NCBI GenBank assembly: GCA_964019135.1
Contig: OZ025263.1
Location: 27,589,639-27,653,638, forward strand
DNA length: 64,000 bases
Origin: Arenicola marina
Lineage: Eukaryota; Annelida; Polychaeta; Arenicolidae
Direction: 5' to 3'
The translations under genes and the position numbers were made by a program. Below are positions 43,681 through 54,568 of the stretch, piece by piece (position 1 is the first letter of the stretch; the number at the start of each line of letters is the position of its first letter). The notes under the pieces are model-generated. The model saw nothing but the letters and a program-made list of their open reading frames with translations. It was not told where the DNA came from and did no database searches.

Positions 43681-43760
43681 CCACGTACCCGGCGTTAGGA
43701 TGGTGGTTAGAAAGAAGGGAACATAGCTGGCGTAGCTTTAACAAAAAAAAAAACAATGAC

Positions 43761-44051
43761 TCGGTGGAGCCAGATATATTCTACCTTATCCAGGGCAAAA
43801 CTAGACACACATACAGCGCCGTCACCCATGTAATCGAAAGTAAGATACGAGCGTATTGTTTTTCTTATGCAGCCACACGAGGGATCTGAGGGGTCAAATC
43901 TGGATGTCAGGGGTCAATCTTGATGTGAGCGGTCAATCTACATTTGAGGGATCAAATGTAGATTCTTACTTTTATCGCAACAACCGAAAACAAGAAGGCG
44001 ACATCACATATCTGATTCTGGTGACATTAACATTGTATTTTGTATAAAACC
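43761..44051. other. no gene; short GGGGTCAATCT repeats
   Basis: 43876-43965 has about four degenerate GAGGGGTCAATCTNGAT units. Confidence 0.45.
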
Positions 44052-44356
44052 CGTTTTGGGCAGATGTCTTCCGCGCGTGGTCACAGTTGAAGAGAGTCCG
44101 CCATGTGATGACACCAGACCAATGCCCATATAGAAAGCTTTTTTTTGTGAAGAATAGGAACCTTATTAGCCGTAAAGATGAGCTCGCCACGAAAGGCATG
44201 AATTATTTTTATGATATGATAGATAACACGGGTAGAATATATAGCTGGCGAGAGTTTACGATTAGGTTTAAACTGGAAATGAATTACGTAGACTATCTTA
44301 GCTTGACGCAGTGTATTCTGCGCAAATGGAAACTCTCTTTCGGATTCGAACCATAG
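44052..44356 (+). pseudogene. Tx1/L1-like LINE C-terminal fragment
   Basis: The frame reads FWADVFRAWSQLKRVRH, then KGMNYFYDMIDNTGRIYSW, EMNYVDYLSLTQCILRKWK. It corresponds to the region of the other LINE reading VEINFLDYLCLKNEVLCTW (minus strand, about 40080). Isolated piece, about 100 codons. Confidence 0.65.
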
Positions 44357-44399
44357 ACCACTGGATCACAAGGCGTATAATCTCACCAGGACCAGAGCC

Positions 44400-44468
44400 A
44401 TGGACACATCCGGCAAGCTGTCTGTACACTGTGTGGTGATGTTGGTCCTCAGCGGCCTTCTGATCTGA
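44400..44468 (+). pseudogene. Copy B exon 1 (truncated signal peptide)
   Basis: MDTSGKLSVHCVVMLVLSGL then LI and TGA. The shared part matches gene A exon 1; the last third and donor are replaced by unrelated sequence. Confidence 0.75.
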
Positions 44469-44504
44469 TAGGAATTTGTATGTGTGCCTATTGTGTGTCT
44501 AAAT

Positions 44505-44880
44505 ATATCGACGTTTAAGTGTAATTATGCATCTACGCTTAAGTGTGATTATGCATCTATGTATCAGTGTAATTATGAATCTACGGTTAAGTGTACTTGT
44601 GAATCTACTGGTAAGTGTAATTATACATCTACGTTTAAGTGTATTTATGCATTTACGTTTAAGGGTAATTATGAGTCTATGCTTAAGGGCGCTTGTGAAT
44701 ATATTGGTAATTGTAATTATGCATTTAAGTTTAAGTGTATTTACGTTTAAGTGTACTACCGAGTCTACGACGAAGTGTACTACCGAATCTATGTCTAAGT
44801 GCACTTCTAAGTGTACGTGTAAGCGTACTTATAAGTGTGCGTTTAAGTGTATATCTAAGTGTACGTTTAAGTAAACTGCA
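44505..44880 (+). repeat. 24-bp minisatellite in copy B intron 1
   Basis: About 15 units of the type TCTACGTTTAAGTGTAATTA plus TGCA, with drift. Gene A has only a faint equivalent near 24150-24300. Apparent Cys-rich frames are artefacts. Confidence 0.8.
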
Positions 44881-45167
44881 AAGTGAGCGTTTATGTGTCC
44901 TTCTGAATCACTTCTTGGGGACATCTAAGTGATCTTATTTGCATACGTCTAAATGCTTTCGGGCGGTACGTTTAGGTGTTTGTCTGAGTGTACATCGAGG
45001 TACCTCAAAGTGCACGCATACTCCAGGCGCCCTCCACCCCCGCACTGGTATGTCAGACAGGAATTAATCTTTTACGGAGTGATGTACGGTTTGACTGCGT
45101 GAGTCATGACTGTGCACGCGTGTTCATAGAACAGTGACAAGGAATGGAAATGAATGAAATTGGTATT

Positions 45168-45215
45168 TTATGCCGCTTTCGTGAACACAAGGGCTGAATT
45201 GGGCCACCTTGAAAA
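45168..45215 (-). mobile_element. SINE family alpha 3' fragment
   Basis: TTTTATGCCGCTTTCGTG and GGGCTGAATTGGGCCA match the family's 3' module, with a GGAATGGAAATGAATG tail side. Confidence 0.5.
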
Positions 45216-45454
45216 ATACGAATCATGTGACGTGGAGGCGGCCAACTCCTAACGACACATATGTCCTGGCTGATCTGTCGAACAGTTTGCTGGTCATGTC
45301 ACAACTTGTAAGAGACGAACAGTCCGGGCTGTTATATGTTTTTAAAGATTGATGGAGATAGTTAGCAGAAATGATATACTTGAAAGTATGCTGTCAGTTA
45401 TACATGAATTGGTAAGCTAGTTCGACATAAGGCACGATGCCACACCTACGACGA

Positions 45455-46212
45455 CCCAATCCCACGATGACGGTCCAATCCCACGATGACGATCCAATCC
45501 CACGATGACGGTCCAATCCCACAATGAAGGTCCAATCCCGCGATGACGGTTCAATCCCGCGATGACGGTACAATCCCACAATGAAGGTCCAATCCCGCGA
45601 TGACGGTTCAATCCCACGATGACGGTCCAATCTCACGATGACGGTCCAATCCCACGATGACGGTCCAATCCCACGATGACGGTACAATCCCACAATGAAG
45701 GTCCAATCCCGCGATGACGGTACAATCCCACAATGAAGGTCCAATCCCGCGATGACGGTCCAATCCCACGATGACGGTCCAATCCCACCATGACGGTCCA
45801 ATCCCACGATGACGGTCCAATCCCACGATGACGGTACAAACCCACAATGAAGGTCCAATCCCGCGATGACGGTCCAATCCCACGATGACGGTACAAACCC
45901 ACAATGAAGGTCCAATCAGGCGATGACGGTCCAATCCCACGATGACGGTCCAATCCCACGATGACGGTACAATCCCACAATGAAGGTCCAATGCCGCGAT
46001 GACGGTCCAATCCCACGATGACGGTCCAATCCCACGATGACGGTCCAATTTAACGAAGACGGTCCAATCCCATGATGATGGTCCAATCCCACGATGACGG
46101 TCCAATCCCACGCTGATGGTCCAATCCCACGATGACGGTCCAATCCCACGATGACGGTCCAATCCCACGATGACGGTCCAAGTTAACGAAGACGGTCCAA
46201 TCCCACGATGAC
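45455..46212 (+). repeat. 19-bp minisatellite in copy B intron 1 (about 40 copies)
   Basis: Same GACGGTCCAATCCCACGAT unit as gene A intron 1 (24427-24880) but about 1.6 times longer, with its own variants (GAAGGTCCAATCCCGCGAT). Confidence 0.93.
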
Positions 46213-46515
46213 GATGTGATGACACAGGATGGTTATATATAAGCATGAGATAAAAAAGGGTTGTTATACATGAGCATGTGATGGCGCACGATGGCTATAT
46301 ATCAGCATGTGACGGCCCAGGGTGGTTATACAGGAGCATGTGATGGCCAAGGGTGACTATACATGAGCATGTGATGGCCCAGGGTGGTTATGCATGAGCA
46401 TGTCATGGCAAAGGGTGGTTATACATGAGCATGTCATGGCCCATGATGGTTATATATGAGCATGTGATGGCTGAGGATGGGTTTACATGAGCATGTGATG
46501 GCCCAGGGTGGTTAT
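46212..46515 (+). repeat. 31-bp minisatellite in copy B (about 10 copies)
   Basis: Same unit as 24985-25150 (GAGCATGTGATGGCCCAGGG...), positioned directly before the lectin-like exon as in gene A. Confidence 0.85.
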
Positions 46516-46565
46516 ATCGCAGAGACTGTTGTGTATTTATGCTACATTTATAATTTTCTTTACGG

Positions 46566-46874
46566 AGGACAGGATTTGAGTGACCCCAGAGGGTTTTCCC
46601 CTGGGACCTGCCGTCAGCTGTACATTCGGGTACCTGATTAACGTCACTGGTGCTGAGTACTTGGACCTGAATATCAGGGCGTGCGGCTTTAACGTGTGTC
46701 CATGTGACCACGTGATCCATAGGATGGACACGTTGGACAGCGGCTCGCATGATAACTCCATCATCAGTCGCTGTCAGTACAAGCCGCAGTGTGAAACAGG
46801 GATGTTACCTAGGACGTCCGTCTCCCCATGTGGGAGCGTTGACCAGCCGCTGTCACGCTACACGTGCATTGAAG
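46566..46874 (+). pseudogene. Copy B lectin-like exon (SUEL-like), inactivated
   Basis: Retains FGYLINVTGAEYLDL, CGFNVCPCDHV, SIISRCQYKPQCE and SRYTCIE, so most cysteines persist. A TGA replaces the first Cys codon, the acceptor AG is lost, and two codons are missing near DTLDSG compared with gene A. Confidence 0.75.
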
Positions 46875-46944
46875 GTTAAGCCTCTCAGGTTTATACACCC
46901 CTACCCATCCACCCTCGTGTCCGCCATGAAGTCCGCCATATTAT

Positions 46945-47370
46945 AACCGTTTTGAATTTAAACAATATTTTGACAGTTTTAAATTGATCAATATTTTGAC
47001 CGTTTTGAATTGATCAATATTTTGACAGTTTTAAATTCATAAATATTATGACCGTTTTGAATTCATCAATATTATTGATGTTTTGAATTCATAAATATTA
47101 GGAATGTTTTGAATTCATCAAAATTATAACCGTTTTAAATTCACATATGACCGTTTTGAATTCATAAATGTTATGAGTAATTCGATTTCATAAACATTAT
47201 GAATGTTTTGAATTCATAAATATTATGAATGTTCCTAATTCTTGAAAATTATAACCGTTTTGAATTCATAAATATTATGACCGTTTTGAATTATTCATCA
47301 ATATTATGACCGTTTTAAATTCATCAATGTTATGACCGTTTTGAATACATAAAAGTTACTACCGCTTCAA
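46945..47370 (+). repeat. AT-rich 25-bp-type repeat (TTTGAATTCATAAATATTATGACCG-like)
   Basis: About 17 degenerate copies of a unit holding TTTTGAATTCAT and AATATTATGACCG. Gene A has at most one copy at the same intron position (about 25555). Confidence 0.8.
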
Positions 47371-47482
47371 ATTCCCTAAACAAAATCTTCGGGGCATCGA
47401 AAAGTACGAAGCAAAATGAAAGGTGTACTTAAGAGGTGAAGGTTATCCTGGCATGTATATCTACATCTACACGATCTACCAG

Positions 47483-47667
47483 AGCCACCATTCCCAGATC
47501 CCCCTACGGCCCCACCCAGCGTCATAACAACAGAGGGAAGCCCTACATCACCAACAACACCAGACAGTCATGTGACTCGGAGCCTCGGAGCCATCCGACC
47601 GACCCCGGCACCAGTGACTTCGACCCCACTCCTAGTGACGTCACAACCGCAGTTTGTCCAGTGTCAG
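47483..47667 (+). pseudogene. Copy B stalk exon (1-bp deletion)
   Basis: Closely matches gene A exon 3 with intact acceptor and donor, but is 185 bp instead of 186 (one base lost near GACCGACCCCGG), breaking the frame. Confidence 0.7.
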
Positions 47668-48738
47668 GTAAAACACGTGTCTAATATTAACCATGTTTTG
47701 TGTACATTGTGAGTTACATTGCTATCAGTGCAGACCACTGGGCCGGATAAGCCTTGCCGCCGCATTCTCCTCGCGTATGATAATAAGATTAAGACACGTT
47801 GTAGTATTCGATCATGGACTCAAAACACCTTGGGTGCGCGTGGTCACATTGGTAATACAATTATTATCTCAACTAAATGAATAAACCTAGGAGAAAGTTG
47901 CAGTGCCAGAGATCCAGGGGTGGGGGTGGCAGTGCCAGGGATACCGGGGTAGGGGTGGCAGTGCCAGGGATCCAGCGGTGGGGATGGCAGTGCCATGGAT
48001 CCAGGGGTGGGGGTGGCAGTGCCAGGGATACCGGGGTAGGGGTGGCAGTGCTAATGATTCAGGAGCGAGTGTGGCAGTGCCAGGGATCCAGGGGTGGGAG
48101 TGGGGGTGGCAGTGCTAGGTATCCAGTGGAGGGGGTGGCAGTGCCAGGGATCCAGGGTTGGGAGTGGCAGTGCCAGGTATCCAGTGGAGGGGGTGGCAGT
48201 GCCAGGGATCCAGGGTTGGGAGTGGCAGTGCCAGGTATCCAGTGGAGCGGGTGGCAGTGCCAGCAGGGGCGGATCTAGGAATTTGCCAAGGGGGGGTTGC
48301 GACCGAGGGGGGTTCAGGTTCCCAAAGGGGGGGGGAGGGTGCTCTCTAAAGACTTGGGACTTTAACATGTATGTTGTATGTTCTGGCTCCCAAGGGGGGG
48401 GGGAGAAGGGTTGCAACCACCCTAACACCCCTTAGATTTGCCACTGGCCAGAGATCCATGGATCCAGATGTGGGGGTTGCAGTGCCAGGGATCCAGGGGT
48501 TGGGGGGCAGTGCCAGAGATGCAGAGATTGAGGCGGCAGTGTACCAGATCCAGGTACGGGGTAGCAGTGCCTGGGTTCCAATGGGATCAGGTGGGCGTGA
48601 TGTCTCGGTGACAACGATCGTACTTTCTGTGAACCGCTCACAGCCACTCCTTGTAACCCCCCCCCCTCTTCCCCACACCCATGTACCCTTCATCCCACTC
48701 CCTGTGACGACGTTTGTCACATGTGTCGCTTACCCAGG
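47668..48738 (+). repeat. copy B intron segment: G-rich minisatellite and paralogous block
   Basis: 47895-48275 is an array of GTGGCAGTGCCAGGGATCC-containing units (about 29 bp and variants). 48262-48440 is a GGATC-ended MITE-like insertion (CAGGGGCGGATCTAGG). 48566-48738 matches the block before gene A's TM exon. Confidence 0.75.
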
Positions 48739-49635
48739 CGACAGCCCTTTTCGGTGGCGTGTCCGCGGTTGACCAATCAGGAGGCGATGCTCTAATTATA
48801 TTCAAAGCGGGATGACGCCTACTGTGTGAGCAAAACAAGAGCGCGTGATCATCGCAAATATAAATAGCTGCAATTCTAACTCGAATCACGTTTCTAATTA
48901 GTTTTTCCCCTGAAGGGTACCTTCACTGTGAAGAGTTACTTCCTCGAGATAACGTACAGTTATAACGAAAGGCAGTGTCACATGCAGGGTCACAATATAC
49001 GTCGCTTGCTCCGGTTGCAACTTTGATGGGGGCAGGTTTTTTCTCCTTTCCAGCCGGCAGAACGAAGCGTTAACACTATCTCTTTAGCTGTCACATTTTT
49101 CGTTTCATCACGCTGACAAATGTACGACATATTCATATGTAGCTTGTATGCTTTGCTTGCATTGTTCAAATCGCTGTTCTGCATGTGTTTTTGTATCATA
49201 GCGTCCATTATTTTGTCCACCGTTTGTGTTCCCCATTACGCTGGTCGCATTGCTGACTACGTATCGCGTCACTTATGGCATGTTTGGGTAGTAAACCCGG
49301 TCGTCATCACCCTCGTTTATTGCCAGGGCGATTGAGGGTGAGAGGTGAGGGGTGATTTGGTGAGGGGTGGTTGGTGAAGGACGGAGCGGGGTGGGATGAT
49401 TCAACCCCGTTGCAGATACTGAGGTAGGGCGTGGTGGGTTGTCAAGATGGGCAGGGGTGTATACAACGCAACGTTGGTGTGTCTGTGTGTTTGTGTGGGG
49501 GGGGGGGGGGGTAGTGATGGCTCGCTCGATAAACTTGGGGGAAGCTTGCGACTTGGCTGTGGATACGTGTGGTTGACACCAACCACAAAAGAGGGCGTCA
49601 GGGGATGGTTGTCTGTTACATTACAAAACTCAGTT
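48739..49635. other. no gene recognised
   Basis: Unique sequence replacing the expected TM/tail of copy B. A G run lies near 49500. Confidence 0.45.
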
Positions 49636-49639
49636 CCTG

Positions 49640-49862
49640 GTTGACGTGTCGATTCACCGCACAGACCGATCCAGTTGGCTGCGTTCACTGATAAAACTTT
49701 GACTAGAGCTCTGACAATGTCACTTGTCGGCCTCGCTGGCTCGGGCCTTAACACTTGTTCAGATCTCCTCCGTCAAAGAGACGCAATAACTGTGTCTCTA
49801 TAGTGTTGTACACTCTCCCAGTGGCAAACCTTTGTATCTCGGCCATCACCACCTCATGTTTT
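49640..49862 (+). pseudogene. Copy D: remnant of a gene A-type leader
   Basis: Matches 23840-24030 (GATCCAGTTGGCTGCG, then GATAAAACTTTGACTAGAGC, GCCATCACCACCT). Similarity ends where the LINE at 49875 begins, before any signal-peptide exon. It shows that at least one further receptor copy once lay here. Confidence 0.6.
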
Positions 49863-49887
49863 TTAATTTTGCTTAAATGAAACTCAC

Positions 49888-50585
49888 TTGATAGAAAATT
49901 CAAGTATGTTGATACCTGGTTATACTTTCTATGACAATAACAGAGGTAAAGTGCATGTGAAGGCGACTAAGGGCTCCGGTGGAGTCGGAGTAGTCGTAAA
50001 AGATACGCTCTTTGTTGAATTTAAATGGAATTTAAAAGGTCTTTTGGGAATTGACTTAACGCATAGATGTAACGGTTTCTGTTTGGTGTTGTTCGCTTGC
50101 TATCTCCCGCCTGAGAACTCTAATGGGGTAGAGATGCTTCAGCCTTCTTTTCACATCTAATGGCTGAGGTATATTTACACAATGAGGCCGATATGATCAT
50201 GATTTGTGGTGATTTAAATGCGCGAGTTGGTAAGGAGCAAGATGTCATTGAAGGTGTTGATGATGTGCCGACAAGGGAGGTTCTCGACAGTACAAAGAAT
50301 GGTCATGGTGAATCTCTGCTTGGTTTTCTGCATGACAGTAAATTCTGTATGTTAAATGGGAGGTTACAAACCGTAGATAACGATTATACCTTTGTGTCGA
50401 CTAGAGGTAAATCCGTGGTTGATTACATCATTGTGCCACATGACTGCCTAGCGGCGTGTAAAGCCTTTAAGGTACAGTTGGTGTCAGACCTTGTCACAAA
50501 TAATGTTCTTAGTACTTTACAGATCAGCGTAAACTTCCAGATGACTTCGTTCTTACCACGGAATTTGGGTTTAGAAGCCCAATAG
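49888..50585 (+). pseudogene. LINE endonuclease domain, two frames
   Basis: The first piece has GSGGVGVVVKDTLF and LFACYLPPENSN. The second has MIMICGDLNARVGKEQD, FCMLNGRLQ, YTFVSTRGKSVVDYIIVP. GDLNAR and VVDYIIV are diagnostic of LINE apurinic endonucleases. Confidence 0.78.
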
Positions 50586-50989
50586 AACCTTCCGAAGAAA
50601 GGACCGATCGTCTGTTGTTTGCCAATGTTAAATTATCGGAAGAAAAGAAGAAGAACCATTCCCCCGGCTTTCATGTCTACAGAGAGATGGGGTAGAATAA
50701 TGATAGAAATGATTGAGAGCATTGAAAAGGTTAATCGAGAACAAGCTGCGATCGACCCGGAGTATGAAAAATTATGCAAAGCAATACTGAGTGAAATGCA
50801 CGAATATCTCTCATTTTCACAATATACAAAAGATGCTAAACACAAGTTAAAACACAGTAAACCTTGCTGGAATGATCACTTAACTAGTTTATGGCGCGGG
50901 AGGATTGAGAAAAAAAATTATATGTAAAGTGTCAAGAAAAACAAAGACAAGAAAGCTGAGAGAAAATTATAAGCTTGCTATGAATCGAT

Positions 50990-51985
50990 TTGATAAGGCC
51001 CTCCGAAAGGCGAAGTGACACTATGCTACAGTGTCACTATGGCCACTATGCTACAGACCCTCATGGGGTGTTAGATAAATGGCTTGACGAGTGCACAACC
51101 CTCTACAATAAGAATAATCAGTGTGAAGATGGTAACGACCATTACCTAGAGGCAATGCCTTATAAGGACTTTTTAGAAAGAGAAACCCTATCTGGTCAGT
51201 GGCCAACGAATACGGATATAAACCGCGACATTGAACTTAGTGAGGTAGCGCTGGTAACGTTCAGACGGAAGACACAAAAAGCGGTAGGTGTAAACGGTAT
51301 TCCTAACGAGGTGCTCAAACGCAGTAACATTTTAAAATGTCTGCAAGTGCTATTTCAGCGATGTTTCGACTTTGGTATGGCTCCGACGTTGTGGGCGCGT
51401 GCCATAATCAAGCCTATCCCAAAGAGTGCACTGGTCGACCCATGTGTGCCGCTGAATTATAGAGCCATAAGCCTTATTTCATGTATACAAAAGGTGTACT
51501 CAGCGGTTCTCAGCAGAAGGATCACGCATTACTGTGATGAAGCTGATATTCTTGTAGAAGAGCAAAGCGGATTCATGAGTCGAAAAGCCAGCGGGCTCTC
51601 AACATTTGCAGCTTTTATTGACATGGAGAAAGCCTTCGACCGTATAGACCGGAATCTATTATGGTTAAGATTATTACAATATAACATAGATGGCAAGGCT
51701 TATTTGGCTGTCCGCTCTTTGTATCGTGATACACAAGCATCGATAAGGGTAAATGAATTCTGTACACAGTGGTTTAACATCAATTACGGCGTCCGCCAAG
51801 GTGACACCCTTTCGCCCACTATTTTTAATCTATATATCAATGATTTAGCTGTTCAACTGAAAGCACTAGATGGTGGAATTAAGCTTGGCAATGAAACAGT
51901 ATCCATCCTACTATATGTTGATGACATTGTACTGGCGGAAAGTGAAGATAAGTTACAGCAGATGTTAAGTTTTACATGTGAATGA
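50990..51985 (+). pseudogene. LINE reverse transcriptase (YVDD variant)
   Basis: 331 codons. Motifs: RRKTQKAVGVNGIPNEVLK, IIKPIPKSA, LNYRAISLISCIQKVYSAVL, SGFMSRKASGLSTFAAFIDM then EKAFDRID, YGVRQGDTLSPTIFNLYIND and LLYVDDIVLAES. The catalytic box is YVDD in place of the usual YADD. Terminated by TGA at about 51983. Confidence 0.82.
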
Positions 51986-52063
51986 TGCAAAAAGTGGAAA
52001 CTAAGCCCTAATATAAGTAAGTCAGGTTTCATTCACTTCCGGCCTCGTAGGCGTAGACGAAGC

Positions 52064-53077
52064 ATGTTTGAATTCTATTTCGGGAATCAGAGAATATTGC
52101 TTGTCAGTAACTATAAGTATCTAGGAGTCACATTCGACGAGCACTTGTTGTTCCTTGAGTGCTCTACGGTGCTAGCTGAATCTAGCGGGAGAGCCCTTGT
52201 AGGTATTATCGGTCGCTTTAAATCTCTTAAAAACGTACGTTACGAAACGTTTACTCATCTTTACCACGCAGGAGTTGTACCCATCTCGGACTATGGAGCT
52301 GGAGTATGGGGAATGGGTAGACACGCTAAATGTAACTCCATTCATTACAGCGCCATGAGTTATTTTATGGGTGTTCATAAGTTCGCACCCACATAGGCTA
52401 TTACTGGCGACATTGGGTGGATGATACCAAAGTACAGACGATATCTATGTATGCTACGGCTATGAAATTTTTTGGTGAAATTACCAGAGTATCGCTTACC
52501 AAAAATAATGTGTAATTGGGAACACGGACGAAAAGAAAGAACCTGGTGTGGTGACATAGAGTCTATTCTGGACAAACTGGGGATGAATCATCTATTTGAA
52601 GGTAAGGAGGTATGTAATCTTGATGTATGTGCTACCCGTCTAACAGACCTGCAGAATATTGAATGGAAAGAAAACTTGCAATCAAAGCCTAAGCTTAGAA
52701 CTTACATCAGGTTTATAAGTCACATCGAACCAGAGCCATATCTCCGGCAATATCTGAGCAGGAGTCAGCGAGCCCTCCTCGCACAATTCAGGTGTGGTAT
52801 TTTACCGTTGGAAATCGAAACGGGCAGAGTTAGAACGAAGAAAGATCAATACCTTAACCGGTACAGGGCGAGGGAAGCGCATGAACGCTCATGTCGGATA
52901 TGCTCATCCGGGGAGGTGGCAGATGGAGGTAGCGCAATTTTTGTCTTTCTTTCTTTATGTCATTATTATTATATCTATATTATGTTATGTTTTTTCGTTA
53001 CTTTTTTTTTGCCGATATGCGGGAGTCCTAAGACCATAAATTTCACAGTCACTTGTAAGCCCAGTAGGGCTGGGTGA
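52064..53077 (+). pseudogene. LINE ORF2 C-terminal pieces, joined to 3' UTR
   Basis: YKYLGVTFDEHLLF and YGAGVWGMGRHAKCNSI (52064-52396); ALLAQFRCGILPLEIETGR and CRICSSGEVADG (52472-52930). After the first Cys pair the expected HFLFxC half of the zinc motif is missing and the frame runs into 3' UTR-like sequence, an internal deletion. Confidence 0.7.
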
Positions 53078-53175
53078 GGAGTTTTGTGTTTACCCGGTTG
53101 TTCATGTTATCAATTGTATTCCTCATAAGTGACCAAAATAAACAAATTATATACTTACTTACTTACTTCCTTACT

Positions 53176-53431
53176 ATAGTTTTGCTAGGAGTATATATAT
53201 ATAGTATTACTATAGTATTGGTAGAAGTGTTATAGTATTACTATAGTATTATTAGGAGTATGGTAGGAACTACGATGTACAGTTACTATATATAGGATTT
53301 CTATTGTTTCACTAGAATGATATCACTATACCTACCATAGTAATACTATACTTGGAACTACGACGGTAGTTACTGTAGTATTACTATACCCACCATAATA
53401 ATACTATAGTATTTAGACAGTTTGTTACCGT
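53176..53431. repeat. AT-rich TATAGTATTACTATAG foldback/tandem region
   Basis: TAGTATTACTATAGTATT motifs occur in both orientations; for example TATTAGGAGTATGGTAGG (about 53249) opposes CCTACCATAGTAATACTA (about 53332). Possible hairpin element. Confidence 0.55.
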
Positions 53432-54568
53432 GGGATTACTGCCCAGTGGGCAAAAGTCGTCGTAAACTGGTAAAAACAACGTAATTTTCAGTCGTCGGAA
53501 ATTGTGCCGTAGACGTGTGTATGGCGACGTGTTTCAGACGTGTGTTTAGCGACGGGTTCCTGATGGGTTCCAGGCGTGAGCATAGCGACGAGTGTAGCCG
53601 TGTTATCGACGTCTGTAGAGCGACGGGCGTATGACTAGTTTTTGACGTAGAGCGACTGGTGCATGCCCAGTTTCGTTGGTATGTCACTGAGTCACAAAAC
53701 ACACAAGATTAAGGCATCCAATATTGATTATGCATGAATCCCAATATATATTATAGAAACAAGGTACACTATATCAATGATAACATTATGCAAACATGCA
53801 ACTTAAGCAAATATTAAAAAGTTAATATGAAATTGTACAACATTCTAGAAATATTGACCTACCCAACATTAAATATTCAGCATGTTCAGTGCACAACAAT
53901 TCAAAGGACCGGTGCATATTCGTCCCAGAAAGAAAATCCCATAACAGAGTATATTATTAACACTAAGCAACGAGGAAAATTATGTTTGATCAATAGAACT
54001 TTGCATCTGCCAGAAGTAATTGTTATGATCATAGTTCCTGAAGGGTTGCAATTTCATAAGACAAGTCTTTTTCTTACATATAAACCTTGCTTTATAACTA
54101 CAAATATTATCTAACCGATGGAGCTTACTTATTCTACTGAAGGCAATGAATGTCAACTACTAACCAGAGAAAAAAAGACAGTAAATAGAAATCCATGGGA
54201 TAATTGCTCAGACATTCTATGAATACCAGGAATATGTTCGGATGAATAAAATAACAATCCCCAACTGCCAATTCCGGTGGCTGCAAAGCTATATCATGAT
54301 TCTGCAATTTACTTAATGATATTACTCTCACAATCGTCAGCAACTTACAGCTTACACACACATATCACAGCATTATGATTATATATAATACAGCCTCAGT
54401 TTCCTTCTGCTGGATTATTCCCTAATATGCGCAGCAGCCTCTGATGGTTTCCTTATTGTAGCTTCTTGTTTCATCCTTGCCGGCTGGGAATCACGATGCT
54501 TGTTATGATCTGAAATGTGAAAGTAATCACAAAATTCGCACAATATATTATTGGTGTTTGTGTAGGTT
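53432..54568. other. no gene recognised
   Basis: 53500-53650 holds loosely repeated GACGTGTGTATGGCGACG segments. The rest is AT-rich. Confidence 0.4.

Larger units (their letters stand above)
39239..43760 (-). mobile_element. Tx1/L1-like LINE, minus strand, near full length but decayed
   Basis: It starts near 43760 with a Pro-rich ORF1-like frame, then endonuclease (43091-42121), RT (42108-40876), thumb/C-terminal region (40875-40351) and a zinc-knuckle region (40190-39383). It ends at a poly(A) run (T9 on plus, about 39239-39248). An intact YADD occurs in GQYADDTFLLL (about 40956-40990). Frameshifts and stops split the frame. Same family as the LINE at 26452-35640. Confidence 0.82.
44400..48738 (+). 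pseudogene. Copy B: decayed paralogue of gene A ectodomain
   Basis: Order and repeats match gene A: signal-peptide exon (44400), 19-bp and 31-bp arrays, lectin-like exon (46566-46874), stalk exon (47483-47667), G-rich intron and the TM-exon splice acceptor. Defects: exon 1 runs into TGA at 44466 without a donor; the lectin-exon acceptor is CGG instead of CAG; the first Cys codon is TGA; the stalk exon has lost one base. Similarity to gene A stops at 48738, exactly at the TM exon start, so TM and tail are absent. Confidence 0.8.
49875..53175 (+). mobile_element. jockey/CR1-like LINE with ACTT-repeat tail, decayed
   Basis: Endonuclease (49888-50585), linker (50619-50927), RT (50990-51985), RT C-terminus (52064-52396) and tail domain (52472-52920) are all on plus, split by frameshifts. 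It ends AATAAACAAATTATATACTT followed by ACTT repeats (53150-53172), a 3' microsatellite end typical of CR1/L2/jockey-like LINEs, not a poly(A). Clade is tentative. Confidence 0.8.

Noticed and set aside
44484..44932. Cys-rich small proteins near copy B exon 1
   Set aside because: Translation of the 24-bp intronic minisatellite (AAGTGTAATTATGC).
45394..46246. Minus-strand proteins reading GLDRHRGIGPSSWDWTV
   Set aside because: Translation of the 19-bp minisatellite through all three frames.
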